64,000 nt of DNA, taken from positions 124,001 to 188,000 of the forward strand of contig NZ_BSVC01000001.1 of the NCBI RefSeq assembly GCF_030269905.1, given 5' to 3'. The translations under genes and the position numbers were made by a program. Below are positions 9,588 through 17,620 of the stretch, piece after piece (within the stretch, counting starts at the first letter, position 1; each line of letters opens with the position of its first letter). This stretch comes from Pelosinus sp. IPA-1 (lineage in GTDB: Bacteria > Bacillota > Negativicutes > DSM-13327). The notes beneath the pieces are model-generated. The model was not told the origin of the DNA. It worked only from the letters and a program-made list of their open reading frames with translations, and did not search any database.

Positions 9588-9616
9588 ATATACAATAAAA
9601 AAGAGGAGTTAATAAA

Positions 9617-10603
9617 ATGAAAAAGAATAGAACTTCTGATTTTTTTACAATAGTAAGCGTATTTGCTTTTTTCGTCTGTATATTGATTCAGGCTGTTATT
9701 CCATCTTTTGCAGCAAGTTCACCAGCAACTAATGAAGAAATTTTTCTTTGGCCTGGCGTAGCACCTGGTTCAGAAGGATTGAATCTTTCTGAAATTGTGA
9801 AAGATGAAAGCGAAGACCCAAAGATACAAAGTCGTGGTATTACAAAAATAGGTAAACCATCTATTACTGTATTTATGCCTGAGCAAAAGAATGGTATTGC
9901 TGCATTAATTGTTCCAGGTGGCGGTTACACTCAAAATGTTTTTGACAAAGAAGGGACTGATATTGCCAAGTGGCTTAATAATATGGGGATTGCTGCCTTT
10001 GTTTTGAAATCACGTCTACCAGGAGAGGGGCATGCTGATGCAAGGCATGTTCCATTACAAGATAGCCAAAGGGCACTAAGGATCATACGTAGTAATGCTG
10101 CTCAGTGGGGGCTAAATTCACAGAAAGTTGGAGTTGTGGGGTTGTCTTCAGGCGGGCATCTTGCGTCTATGCTTGGCACAAACTACGATAAAAAAGTTTA
10201 TGTTCCTGTTGACCTTATCGACGAGGAAAGTGCTAGACCAGATTTTATGGTACTTGCTTACCCTCCCGTTTCTACCAATGCAAGAATTCCTCAAAATGGA
10301 CTGGAGAAAACTCCATTAAGTCCATTAGCCAAACAAGAGTTATACGACGAATATCCAACCGATTTGCAAATAACCAAAGATACACCAAGAACCTTTATTG
10401 TTACAGCTGATGATGATCCTAAAGTACCTAGTGAAAATGCAGTCCGCTTTTACATGGGGCTTAAGAAAATTGGAATCCCAGCAGAACTTCATATTTTTAT
10501 GAATGGTGGTCATGGTTTTGCTATTCGCAATGCCAAAGGTGCAGTAGCAGCATGGCCGGAACTTTGCCGAGAATGGATGATTGAAATAGGTTTGTTTAAA
10601 TAA
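9617..10603 (+). CDS. Secreted carbohydrate esterase (alpha/beta hydrolase)
   Basis: A 328-residue alpha/beta hydrolase with a clear N-terminal signal peptide (charged start, hydrophobic core, cut near SFA-AS), so it acts outside the inner membrane. The oxyanion-loop motif PGGGY, the nucleophile elbow GLSSGG with Ser177, an Asp in TADDDPKVP and the His in NGGHGF make a complete catalytic triad. It resembles acetyl esterases that deacetylate plant polysaccharides (acetylxylan esterase/BD-FAE type). Given the pectin context it probably removes acetyl groups from pectin or rhamnogalacturonan, which opens the polymer to lyases and hydrolases. RBS GAGGAG precedes the ATG. A terminator lies just upstream and another follows at 10824. 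Confidence 0.83.
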   Translation: MKKNRTSDFFTIVSVFAFFVCILIQAVIPSFAASSPATNEEIFLWPGVAPGSEGLNLSEIVKDESEDPKIQSRGITKIGKPSITVFMPEQKNGIAALIVPGGGYTQNVFDKEGTDIAKWLNNMGIAAFVLKSRLPGEGHADARHVPLQDSQRALRIIRSNAAQWGLNSQKVGVVGLSSGGHLASMLGTNYDKKVYVPVDLIDEESARPDFMVLAYPPVSTNARIPQNGLEKTPLSPLAKQELYDEYPTDLQITKDTPRTFIVTADDDPKVPSENAVRFYMGLKKIGIPAELHIFMNGGHGFAIRNAKGAVAAWPELCREWMIEIGLFK

Positions 10604-11024
10604 TTTAAAGGTGATCAATCCTTAGTTTTACAGCCAGATTGAATTATCTTTGTGATAAAATGGAACCTGCTTATTTGAGTATAATAAGAAAAGTATGTGC
10701 TTATTTCACAAAAAAAACGAATCGATTTATGAAATACTCACAACCATATTCCATTGACTGTCTCTAGGAAGTCTGTTATCCTAAAAAAAACATAACAATT
10801 CCTGTAAGGGATATAGTCAAAGAAGACTGGAAAGCAATGTATATTATATATGCATGATTCCAGTCTCTTTTTAACGGAATCAGAAAGTATAACACTTTCT
10901 TGATTCCAAGTAAGAACGGCTAAGGCTTCTGCCTGCGTCCGAGGACTTGGAACAAGCCAAGTCTTTTCTTATGGCTACGACACCTTCAGGTGCAGTATTC
11001 TAAAGAAGATAAGGAGGTAGTAAT
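10604..11024 (+). other. Intergenic region with terminator and repeat-like sequence
   Basis: No gene was found in these 421 bases. They contain a terminator (10824-10872), a second hairpin GGAATCAGAAAGT with ACTTTCTTGATTCC (10876-10908), and 10911-11000, which shares the 13-mer AAGAACGGCTAAG with 57893-57905 and may be a dispersed intergenic repeat. The RBS AAGGAGG at 11010-11016 belongs to the next gene. Confidence 0.55.
10824..10872 (+). terminator. Rho-independent terminator
   Basis: AGACTGGAA (10824-10832) pairs with TTCCAGTCT (10858-10866), enclosing an AT-rich inner palindrome, and is followed by CTTTTT. It lies 220 bases after the esterase stop. Confidence 0.75.
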
Positions 11025-12443
11025 GTGAAAGAATATGGTTTATTTATTAATGGAAAGTGGATTGTAACAGAAGAAAAAATTGGTGTAACAAATAAGGCAA
11101 CAGGCAGTAATCATGCCTTTATTTCTGTAGCGGGCAAAAAAGAGGTAAAAGAGGCGGTAGATGCTGCCGAAACTGCATTTAAAACAGTAAAAATGGAGCC
11201 TTATCAACGTTACGAAATATTGATGAAGGCCAGTCAAATACTGATGGATAATCAAAGGAAAATGGCAGAGTTCCTGTCTGAAGAGGTGGGAAAGCCAATA
11301 AAGGAAGCAATGGCTGAAGTAGCACGGGCAAAGCAGACACTAATTCTTTCTGCTGAAGAAGCAAAGCGGATGACTGGCGAAATGGTTCCTCTTGAAGGAG
11401 CACCAGGTTGTGGCAACCGTTTGGCTTTTACCATGCGAATGCCTGTGGGGATTGTTTGCGCTATTACTCCATTTAATTTTCCTCTTAACTTAGCATGTCA
11501 TAAAATTGGTCCTGCTCTTGCTGCGGGAAATTCTGTGGTGTACAAGCCAGCGACCGTCACTCCCTTATCCGCAGTATTTCTATGTGAGATTTTTGCAGAG
11601 GCAGGATTGCCTGGAGGTTACTTAAATTTACTGACAGGATCAGGTTCTAAATTGGGAAAATTTCTGACAGAAGAGGAACGGATTGGATTTTACAGTTTTA
11701 CAGGCAGTCCAGTTGTTGGTAAACAGTTACTGGAAAATGCAGGGTTTCGACGGGTGGCTCTTGAATTAGGATCAAACTCAGCAAATATTGTACATCATGA
11801 TGCAGATAGTAAGGTAACGGCAGAATTGTGCGTCAAACATGCGTTTGCGAATGCTGGGCAGGTTTGCATATCTTGCCAGCGGGTGTATGTACACCGTACT
11901 ATTTACAATGAATTTTGTAGTCAAGCAGTGGCCTATACACAAAACTTCGTAATGGGTAATCCTCTTGATCCTAAAACTGACATTGGACCTATGATTAGTG
12001 AGTCTGAAGCTGCAAGAGCAGAAGAGTGGGTAAAAGAAGCTGTTGCCCAAGGGGCCAAAATCTTGGCAGGTGGTAAACGTCGTGGAGCTTGGTTTGAACC
12101 CACGATTCTCACAGATGTACAGCATGATATGAAAATCGTATCCATGGAAGCCTTTGCTCCTGTTTTTTCTATAATACCTTATGATACGATTGAAGAAGCC
12201 ATCGCCTTGGTTAATGACTCAATCTATGGGCTACAAGCCGGTGTATTTACTAATTCTTTGGAGATTGCTAGGTTATGTGCTATGAAAATTGAAACTGGCG
12301 GCGTGATTATCAATGATGGTGCAACTTTCAGAACTGATAACATGCCTTATGGCGGTATTAAGGAAAGTGGCATTGGCAAAGAGGGTCCACAGTATGCTGT
12401 TAAAGAGATGACAGAAGAAAAATTGATCGTGTTTAAATTTTAA
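11025..12443 (+). CDS. NAD(P)-dependent aldehyde dehydrogenase
   Basis: A 472-residue member of the aldehyde dehydrogenase superfamily, cytoplasmic. The cofactor-binding TPFNFPLNLACHKI and KPA segments, catalytic Glu247 in LELGSNS and the nucleophile Cys281 in GQVC are present. It most resembles the y4uC/MJ1411-like group (lactaldehyde or other short aldehydes), though the substrate cannot be fixed from sequence. Starts at GTG 11025, eight bases after AAGGAGG; an ATG one base earlier is out of frame. The PucR-type regulator gene follows 33 bases downstream, so the two form a small unit. Oxidation of L-lactaldehyde from rhamnose is an attractive role but the rhamnose genes are 33 kb away. Confidence 0.87.
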   Translation: MKEYGLFINGKWIVTEEKIGVTNKATGSNHAFISVAGKKEVKEAVDAAETAFKTVKMEPYQRYEILMKASQILMDNQRKMAEFLSEEVGKPIKEAMAEVARAKQTLILSAEEAKRMTGEMVPLEGAPGCGNRLAFTMRMPVGIVCAITPFNFPLNLACHKIGPALAAGNSVVYKPATVTPLSAVFLCEIFAEAGLPGGYLNLLTGSGSKLGKFLTEEERIGFYSFTGSPVVGKQLLENAGFRRVALELGSNSANIVHHDADSKVTAELCVKHAFANAGQVCISCQRVYVHRTIYNEFCSQAVAYTQNFVMGNPLDPKTDIGPMISESEAARAEEWVKEAVAQGAKILAGGKRRGAWFEPTILTDVQHDMKIVSMEAFAPVFSIIPYDTIEEAIALVNDSIYGLQAGVFTNSLEIARLCAMKIETGGVIINDGATFRTDNMPYGGIKESGIGKEGPQYAVKEMTEEKLIVFKF

Positions 12444-12476
12444 CACTTATTTTATACTGCAAGGAGGATACCTGTT

Positions 12477-13703
12477 ATGATCAGTTGTCGCGAAATTGTC
12501 AAATTGCCTTCTCTGAGCAAGCTTACTATTGTGGCTGGAAAGTCTGGTCTAGATCGATTGGTGCGGTGGGTGCATTTTATTGATTTACCGGACGTAATCC
12601 CATGGGTGCAAGGTGGAGAACTATTGATTATAACGGGTATCGGTTTAAACGGTGATGAAAATAAACTGAAAGAAATTGTTCAGGGAATTATAAAAAAGAA
12701 ATTAGCTGGGCTGATTGTAAATGTCGGTCCTTATATTAAAAAAGTTCCCACGGAAGTTATTAGCTTAGCAGACCAGGCAGGTTTCCCTATTTTTGAACTT
12801 CCCTGGGAGGTCAAACTCATTGAGGTAACTAAAGAAATATGTGGCCATATTGTTATGAAGCAGACAGAACAACGCTCCGTAAAAGATTTCTTGGAGCAAT
12901 TGCTGCTTTGTCCTTTGGAAAACCCTGAAGTCTTAATTCAACGAGCGGCTTACTATGGCTATGATTTGGCAAAGGCTCATCAGGTAGCTATTGTAAGTCC
13001 TACCCGCTTAACGGAATTTTTACAGGGACGAAAGGCAAAGGATGAAAAAGCCCTGATAACTCTTAAACTACGTTTTGAACAAATAATCCAAGAGGTTTTA
13101 ACGATACGCGGTAGGAAAATTCTACAAATGTTGTGGGCAGATAATGTTGTATTATTAATGCCTTACGAAAATGAGAGCGCGGGAGTCCAACAAAACATAG
13201 ATATCTTAACCGAAGTTTTGGAGAAGATTGCGACTAAAATGCCTGGTCTCGTAGTTACTGCAGGTTTAGGTGGCAGGTTTGAAAGTTTAGAGGCGGCTAG
13301 GCAAAGTTATCTTCAGGCCCTTAAAGTGCTACGTTTTGCTGAGTTAAAGACAGCCTCCAAATCCATATATGCGTATGAACAGTTGGGAGTATATAAGCTA
13401 TTATTTGAGATTGAGCCTGAAAAGCTGGCAAGGTACTATCAAGAAGTAATGGAACCTCTCCAGACTTATGATAATAAGCAGCAAATGGATATGGTTTCTA
13501 CCTTATTCGTGTATTTTGAAGAAAACTGTAATGCTGTAAAAACTGCCAAGCGTTTGTTTGTACACCGTAATACCCTTGACTATCGCTTAAAAAAGATTGA
13601 AGAAATAACCGGCAGAAGTTTGGATGATCCTTATGATCGTCTTACATTGCAGTTAGGGGTTATTGTTGGCAGTGAAATGTTTCCTAATAAATTGCAAAAA
13701 TAA
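12477..13703 (+). CDS. PucR-family transcriptional regulator
   Basis: A 408-residue regulator with an N-terminal PucR domain (about residues 8-125), a degenerate GGDEF-like middle, and a C-terminal PucR helix-turn-helix with VHRNTLDYRLKKIEEITG near residues 362-380. PucR-type proteins usually activate purine, amine or acid catabolic genes in response to a small molecule. Placed right after the aldehyde dehydrogenase gene, it probably controls that gene. RBS AAGGAGG precedes ATG 12477. A bidirectional terminator follows. Confidence 0.9.
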   Translation: MISCREIVKLPSLSKLTIVAGKSGLDRLVRWVHFIDLPDVIPWVQGGELLIITGIGLNGDENKLKEIVQGIIKKKLAGLIVNVGPYIKKVPTEVISLADQAGFPIFELPWEVKLIEVTKEICGHIVMKQTEQRSVKDFLEQLLLCPLENPEVLIQRAAYYGYDLAKAHQVAIVSPTRLTEFLQGRKAKDEKALITLKLRFEQIIQEVLTIRGRKILQMLWADNVVLLMPYENESAGVQQNIDILTEVLEKIATKMPGLVVTAGLGGRFESLEAARQSYLQALKVLRFAELKTASKSIYAYEQLGVYKLLFEIEPEKLARYYQEVMEPLQTYDNKQQMDMVSTLFVYFEENCNAVKTAKRLFVHRNTLDYRLKKIEEITGRSLDDPYDRLTLQLGVIVGSEMFPNKLQK

Positions 13704-13711
13704 TAAAGTGC

Positions 13712-13768
13712 AAACCGCTCTAAGATTCCTGCTTTTAGAAAGTAAGGATCTTAGAGCGGTTTATTTTT
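13712..13768. terminator. Bidirectional terminator between convergent genes
   Basis: AAACCGCTCTAAGAT (from 13712) pairs with ATCTTAGAGCGGTTT (to 13762), and T tracts occur on the plus-strand side with matching A-rich sequence on the other. It separates the PucR gene from the convergent LysR gene. The stem sequence AACCGCTCTAAGA recurs at 57740-57753. Confidence 0.88.
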
Positions 13769-13785
13769 AACTCAACTTTTGTGGC

Positions 13786-14688
13786 TCAAATAGGTGATTT
13801 GCCTTGATATAATTGAGCCGAATTTTTCATGTCATAATATTTTTTTATATAGTCTATAAAAGCATGTACTGCTGATAGTTCTAGTGATGAATTCCGATAT
13901 AACATCCATGTTCGTCGTAAAACCGGCGTACCATCGCGCCAGTGCAACTTTTGGGTGTAGAGGGAGTCATGTTCTTTTAATCCAATAAAGGGTAAGATTG
14001 CCCACCCAAGGCCATGGAGAACCATTTGCCGACAAGTATCCATACTATCAACCTCCATCGTTATATTGGGAGGACAGGGAAAGATTTCATGCCACCAATT
14101 TTCTAGCATTTCGTGTAAAGAGGAGTCTGTCCCGTAATTAATTCGGGGAAGTTGAGGTAAATCGTCAAAATTTATCTCACTCCGTGAGGTAAGGCAAATA
14201 TGCTCTTCCTGTAGCATGTGTTTTTCTTCTGGCCAGAAATGGTCTCCACGTAATATTGCTACAGTAAATTCATCTTTTTGCAACATTTTATTAATTTGAG
14301 AACTTAAACCAGTTTTTAGGGATATATCCACATCTGGATAGCATTCAAGGAATCCTTTTAATATCGAGGGAAGTTCATAGTGGGCAAAGATAGCAGAAGT
14401 TCCGATACGTAATGTTCCTTGTATTTTATTTTTCATATTCTGAATTCGTTCTTTGGTTATTGTCAATTGCGATAGCATTTTCAGTGCATAGTCCAATAGA
14501 TATTCGCCTTGATGAGTAAATGCAACTCCTGTAGTGTTGCGCAATACGATTTTAGCTCCGAATTCCTTTTCAAGATTTTTGAGCCGGTAGCTAAGGGCAG
14601 GCTGTGAGATGTATAGACGTTCAGCGGCTTTAGTGATATTTTTTTCTTCTGAAATAGTTCTTAGCATTAGCCAATCTTTATTGTCCAC
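13786..14688 (-). CDS. LysR-family regulator of the tricarboxylate operon
   Basis: A 300-residue LysR regulator. The N-terminal winged helix-turn-helix includes ITKAAERLYISQPALSYRLKNLE; the rest is the effector-binding domain. Starts with GTG at 14688, after CGAGGTAA on the minus strand. It is transcribed away from citD, the usual arrangement for a LysR protein that controls the divergent operon, so it is the best candidate to activate citDEF and the aconitate genes in response to citrate, aconitate or a related acid. The effector is inferred. Confidence 0.9.
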   Translation of the reverse strand: MDNKDWLMLRTISEEKNITKAAERLYISQPALSYRLKNLEKEFGAKIVLRNTTGVAFTHQGEYLLDYALKMLSQLTITKERIQNMKNKIQGTLRIGTSAIFAHYELPSILKGFLECYPDVDISLKTGLSSQINKMLQKDEFTVAILRGDHFWPEEKHMLQEEHICLTSRSEINFDDLPQLPRINYGTDSSLHEMLENWWHEIFPCPPNITMEVDSMDTCRQMVLHGLGWAILPFIGLKEHDSLYTQKLHWRDGTPVLRRTWMLYRNSSLELSAVHAFIDYIKKYYDMKNSAQLYQGKSPI

Positions 14689-14739
14689 CGTTATTACCTC
14701 GCTTTATCAATTTGTAAATAAAAAAAACTTATGGATTAT

Positions 14740-14779
14740 AATAAAATATCAATATTAGATTTATTGGATACATTATAGT
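14740..14779. promoter_or_regulatory. Candidate LysR site and citD promoter
   Basis: In the 179-base gap between the divergent LysR and citD genes, AATAAA (14740-14745) and TTTATT (14760-14765) form an interrupted palindrome, and TATAGT at 14774-14779 could be the -10 box for the citD transcript. The whole gap is AT-rich, so this is a weak call. Confidence 0.3.
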
Positions 14780-14867
14780 ACAATTTTCTTGAAATTAAAA
14801 GATTCAGAAGATAATGAAAAAGAGTTAATTAATAAGTCTATTTTAAAAATAAAGTTGGAGGTGTCTT

Positions 14868-15158
14868 ATGCTGAAAATAATACAATCTAGTCAAGCTGGC
14901 ACAGTTGAGTCAAATGATATCTTAATTATTCTTAATCCTGCTGAAGCAGACAGTGGAATTAAGATTGATTTGACAAGCCCGGTATTGCAAAAATATGGTC
15001 GTCAAATAAAGAATGTCATTCAGGAAGTTTTAAATGGACAAGGAATTGTAGATGCCGAGGTGTCAGCAAATGATCGGGGGGCATTGGATTGTACTGTTCG
15101 AGCTCGTATGATGACAGCAATTGATAGGGCACTACTCAAAGAGGAGGCAAAAGGATGA
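14868..15158 (+). CDS. citD: Citrate lyase acyl carrier protein (gamma subunit)
   Basis: A 96-residue carrier subunit of citrate lyase. Ser15 in AGTVESND matches the serine that carries the phosphoribosyl-dephospho-CoA prosthetic arm in known CitD proteins. The acetylated arm shuttles citrate between the CitF transferase and CitE lyase steps in the cytoplasm. RBS TTGGAGGTG lies just before ATG. The stop overlaps the citE start by four bases, so the subunits are translationally coupled. First gene of the tricarboxylate operon. Confidence 0.95.
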   Translation: MLKIIQSSQAGTVESNDILIILNPAEADSGIKIDLTSPVLQKYGRQIKNVIQEVLNGQGIVDAEVSANDRGALDCTVRARMMTAIDRALLKEEAKG

Positions 15159-16042
15159 AACTACGCAGAACAATGATGTTTGTACCTGGCAATAATCCAG
15201 GCATGTTAATAAATGCTGGTATTTATGGCGCGGATACTATTATCTTTGATTTAGAAGATTCGGTAGCAATCAGTGAAAAGGATGCTGCTCGTCATTTGGT
15301 ATATAACGCGATGAAAGCCATTAAATATCCTTGTGAAGTAGCAGTACGAATTAACCATATTAGTACTCCTTTTGGCTATAAGGATTTAGAAGTTATTTTA
15401 GCAGTAAAACCTGACTTAATTCGCCTACCTAAGTCTGAGACAGCTGCAGATATACAAGAAATAGATGCTATCATTACTGCTGCAGAGATAAAACATGGAT
15501 TTGTGCCTGGTAGTATAAAAATGATGGCAGCCATTGAGACGGCTAAAGGTATACGTAATGCTTTTGAAATTGCTACTGCAAGCCCACGTATGGTGGCAAT
15601 TGCAATCGGTGGAGAAGACTTCTTAGCAGATTTACAAACTTCTCGGACAAAAGATGGTAAAGAGTTTCATTCGGCTAGAGGACAGTTGATTTTGGCGGCG
15701 CGAGAAGCTGGAATTCATGCCATTGATACGGTATTTGGTGATGTGAATAATGAGGAAGATTTTATTGCCGAAACTACTCGTATTAAGGAAATGGGATTTG
15801 ACGGAAAATCTGTGGTCAATCCACGTCAAATTAATATTACCCACCAAATCTTTATGCCTACTACGAAGGAAATCGATCATGCGGAAAGAGTGATTGCAGC
15901 ATATAAGGAGTCTTTGGCTCGCAAATCAGGTGTAGTGTCATTAAACGGTAAGATGATAGATGTTCCAGTTGTAAAGAGGGCAGAAAGAACTCTTGCTTAT
16001 GCGAATGCTGCTGGCAAGAACAACGGGAGGGTGAAATTGTGA
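15155..16042 (+). CDS. citE: Citrate lyase beta subunit (citryl-ACP lyase)
   Basis: A 295-residue TIM-barrel protein that splits citryl-ACP into oxaloacetate and acetyl-ACP. The N-terminal RRTMMFVPGNNPGM and TIIFDLEDSV are CitE signatures, with acidic Mg-binding residues in FDLEDSV and in AIGGEDFLAD. Length is normal for the family. Overlaps citD and citF by four bases each, so citDEF is a compact unit. Confidence 0.95.
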   Translation: MKLRRTMMFVPGNNPGMLINAGIYGADTIIFDLEDSVAISEKDAARHLVYNAMKAIKYPCEVAVRINHISTPFGYKDLEVILAVKPDLIRLPKSETAADIQEIDAIITAAEIKHGFVPGSIKMMAAIETAKGIRNAFEIATASPRMVAIAIGGEDFLADLQTSRTKDGKEFHSARGQLILAAREAGIHAIDTVFGDVNNEEDFIAETTRIKEMGFDGKSVVNPRQINITHQIFMPTTKEIDHAERVIAAYKESLARKSGVVSLNGKMIDVPVVKRAERTLAYANAAGKNNGRVKL

Positions 16043-17583
16043 TCAATGCAATCGGTAGAGAAATACCAGAAAACATAGCGGGAATAAAAAATATAAAACC
16101 CTATGGTGGTCCTTTTGAGTATGTACCGACAGGACGATTGACGGGTCCTAACATTATTTTGAATAGACCTCGTTCGGAGAAAGTTCTCAAGTCAATTGAA
16201 CAGGCGATTGATGCAACCGGCTTAAAAGATGGTATGACGATTTCCTTTCACCATCATTTTCGTAATGGAGACTATGTTCTCAATATGGTGGTTGCTGCTA
16301 TTGCCAAGAAAGGTATAAAAGGTTTAACGTTAGCTCCTAGTTCATTGAATAATATTAATGAGGAGATTATTCCCTATATTGAGCAAGGGGTTATTACTGC
16401 AGTTGAAACTAGTGGTGCTAGGGGAAAAATGGGCAAGCTTCTGACTAGTGGGAAAATGGCAAAGACAACTATTATTCGTTCCCATGGTGGAAGGGCTAGA
16501 GCCATTGAATCCGGTGAACTTCGAATTGATGTGGCTTTTATTGGAGCACCAGCTTGCGATACCTATGGCAATATCAATGGTGTAGAAGGAAAATCAGCAT
16601 GTGGTTCTCTTGGCTATGCTATGGTAGATGCGGCTTATGCGGATAAAGTTGTTGCCATTACCGATCATTTAGTACCGTATCCTCTCTTTCCTGTTAGTAT
16701 TCCTCAAACTCAGGTTGATTATATTGTGGAAGTGGAAGCGATTGGCGATCCCAAAGGCATTGCATCAGGTGCACTTAGGATTAGTAAAGACCCAAGGGAA
16801 TTATTAATTGCTCAATATGCTACAACAGCTATCGAATATTCCGGATATTTTAAACAAGACTACTCCATTCAGTTGGGGAGTGGTGGAGCATCTTTGGCAG
16901 CAGCTCAATTTCTGAAAGCAAAGATGAAACAACAAGGTATTACGGCGAGTTTTGGCTTAGGCGGCGTAACAGCGCCTTTTATTGAAATGTTGGATGAAGG
17001 ATTAATTAAGGCTATTTATGATGTACAGGATTTTGATATTCCATCCATACAATCGATGAAGAAAAATGCGAACCATCAGGAAATGTCAGCCTCTTTTTAT
17101 GCTAATCCACATAATCGAGGACCGATTGTTAATCAGCTTGATGTGGTTATTTTGAGTGCCACAGAAGTAGATGTAGATTTTAATGTCAACGTAATCACTG
17201 ATTCAAATGGTGTAATTATGGGGGCTGTAGGCGGGCATCAGGATACGGCGGCAGGTGCTGCTTTATCAATTGTGGTAGCACCACTCTTACGTGGCCGTTT
17301 GCCGATGGTTATTGATCAGGTGCATACCGTTTGTACACCGGGAGAGACAGTGGATATTATTGTTACTGAGCGGGGAGTGGCTGTAAATCCTCGGCGTAAA
17401 GACTTGCGAGATAATTTAAGAGAGGCGAATATTCCAGTAATGGATATTGAAGAGTTAAGAGACCTTGCCTATGAATTTGCTGGCAAGCCTGACCCTATTC
17501 TGGTAAGTGATGAAGTTGCTGCTGTTGTCGAATATCGTGATGGCACATTGATTGACGTCATTCGTAGACCTTTGCAACTATAA
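16039..17583 (+). CDS. citF: Citrate lyase alpha subunit (citrate:acetyl-ACP transferase)
   Basis: A 514-residue CoA-transferase-fold protein that exchanges acetyl for citrate on the CitD arm. SFHHHFRNGD, GSGGASLAAAQF and EIPENIAG near the N terminus match CitF. Starts at GTG 16039 inside the end of citE, after GGGAGG at 16025-16030. The genes for prosthetic-group attachment and acetylation (citX, citG, citC) are not next to it, unlike in enterobacterial and lactic-acid bacterial clusters; they must lie outside this window. The next gene encodes aconitase. Confidence 0.95.
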   Translation: MINAIGREIPENIAGIKNIKPYGGPFEYVPTGRLTGPNIILNRPRSEKVLKSIEQAIDATGLKDGMTISFHHHFRNGDYVLNMVVAAIAKKGIKGLTLAPSSLNNINEEIIPYIEQGVITAVETSGARGKMGKLLTSGKMAKTTIIRSHGGRARAIESGELRIDVAFIGAPACDTYGNINGVEGKSACGSLGYAMVDAAYADKVVAITDHLVPYPLFPVSIPQTQVDYIVEVEAIGDPKGIASGALRISKDPRELLIAQYATTAIEYSGYFKQDYSIQLGSGGASLAAAQFLKAKMKQQGITASFGLGGVTAPFIEMLDEGLIKAIYDVQDFDIPSIQSMKKNANHQEMSASFYANPHNRGPIVNQLDVVILSATEVDVDFNVNVITDSNGVIMGAVGGHQDTAAGAALSIVVAPLLRGRLPMVIDQVHTVCTPGETVDIIVTERGVAVNPRRKDLRDNLREANIPVMDIEELRDLAYEFAGKPDPILVSDEVAAVVEYRDGTLIDVIRRPLQL

Positions 17584-17620
17584 ATAGAGGATTGATTTGA
17601 AAAAAGGAGTGTAATATTCT

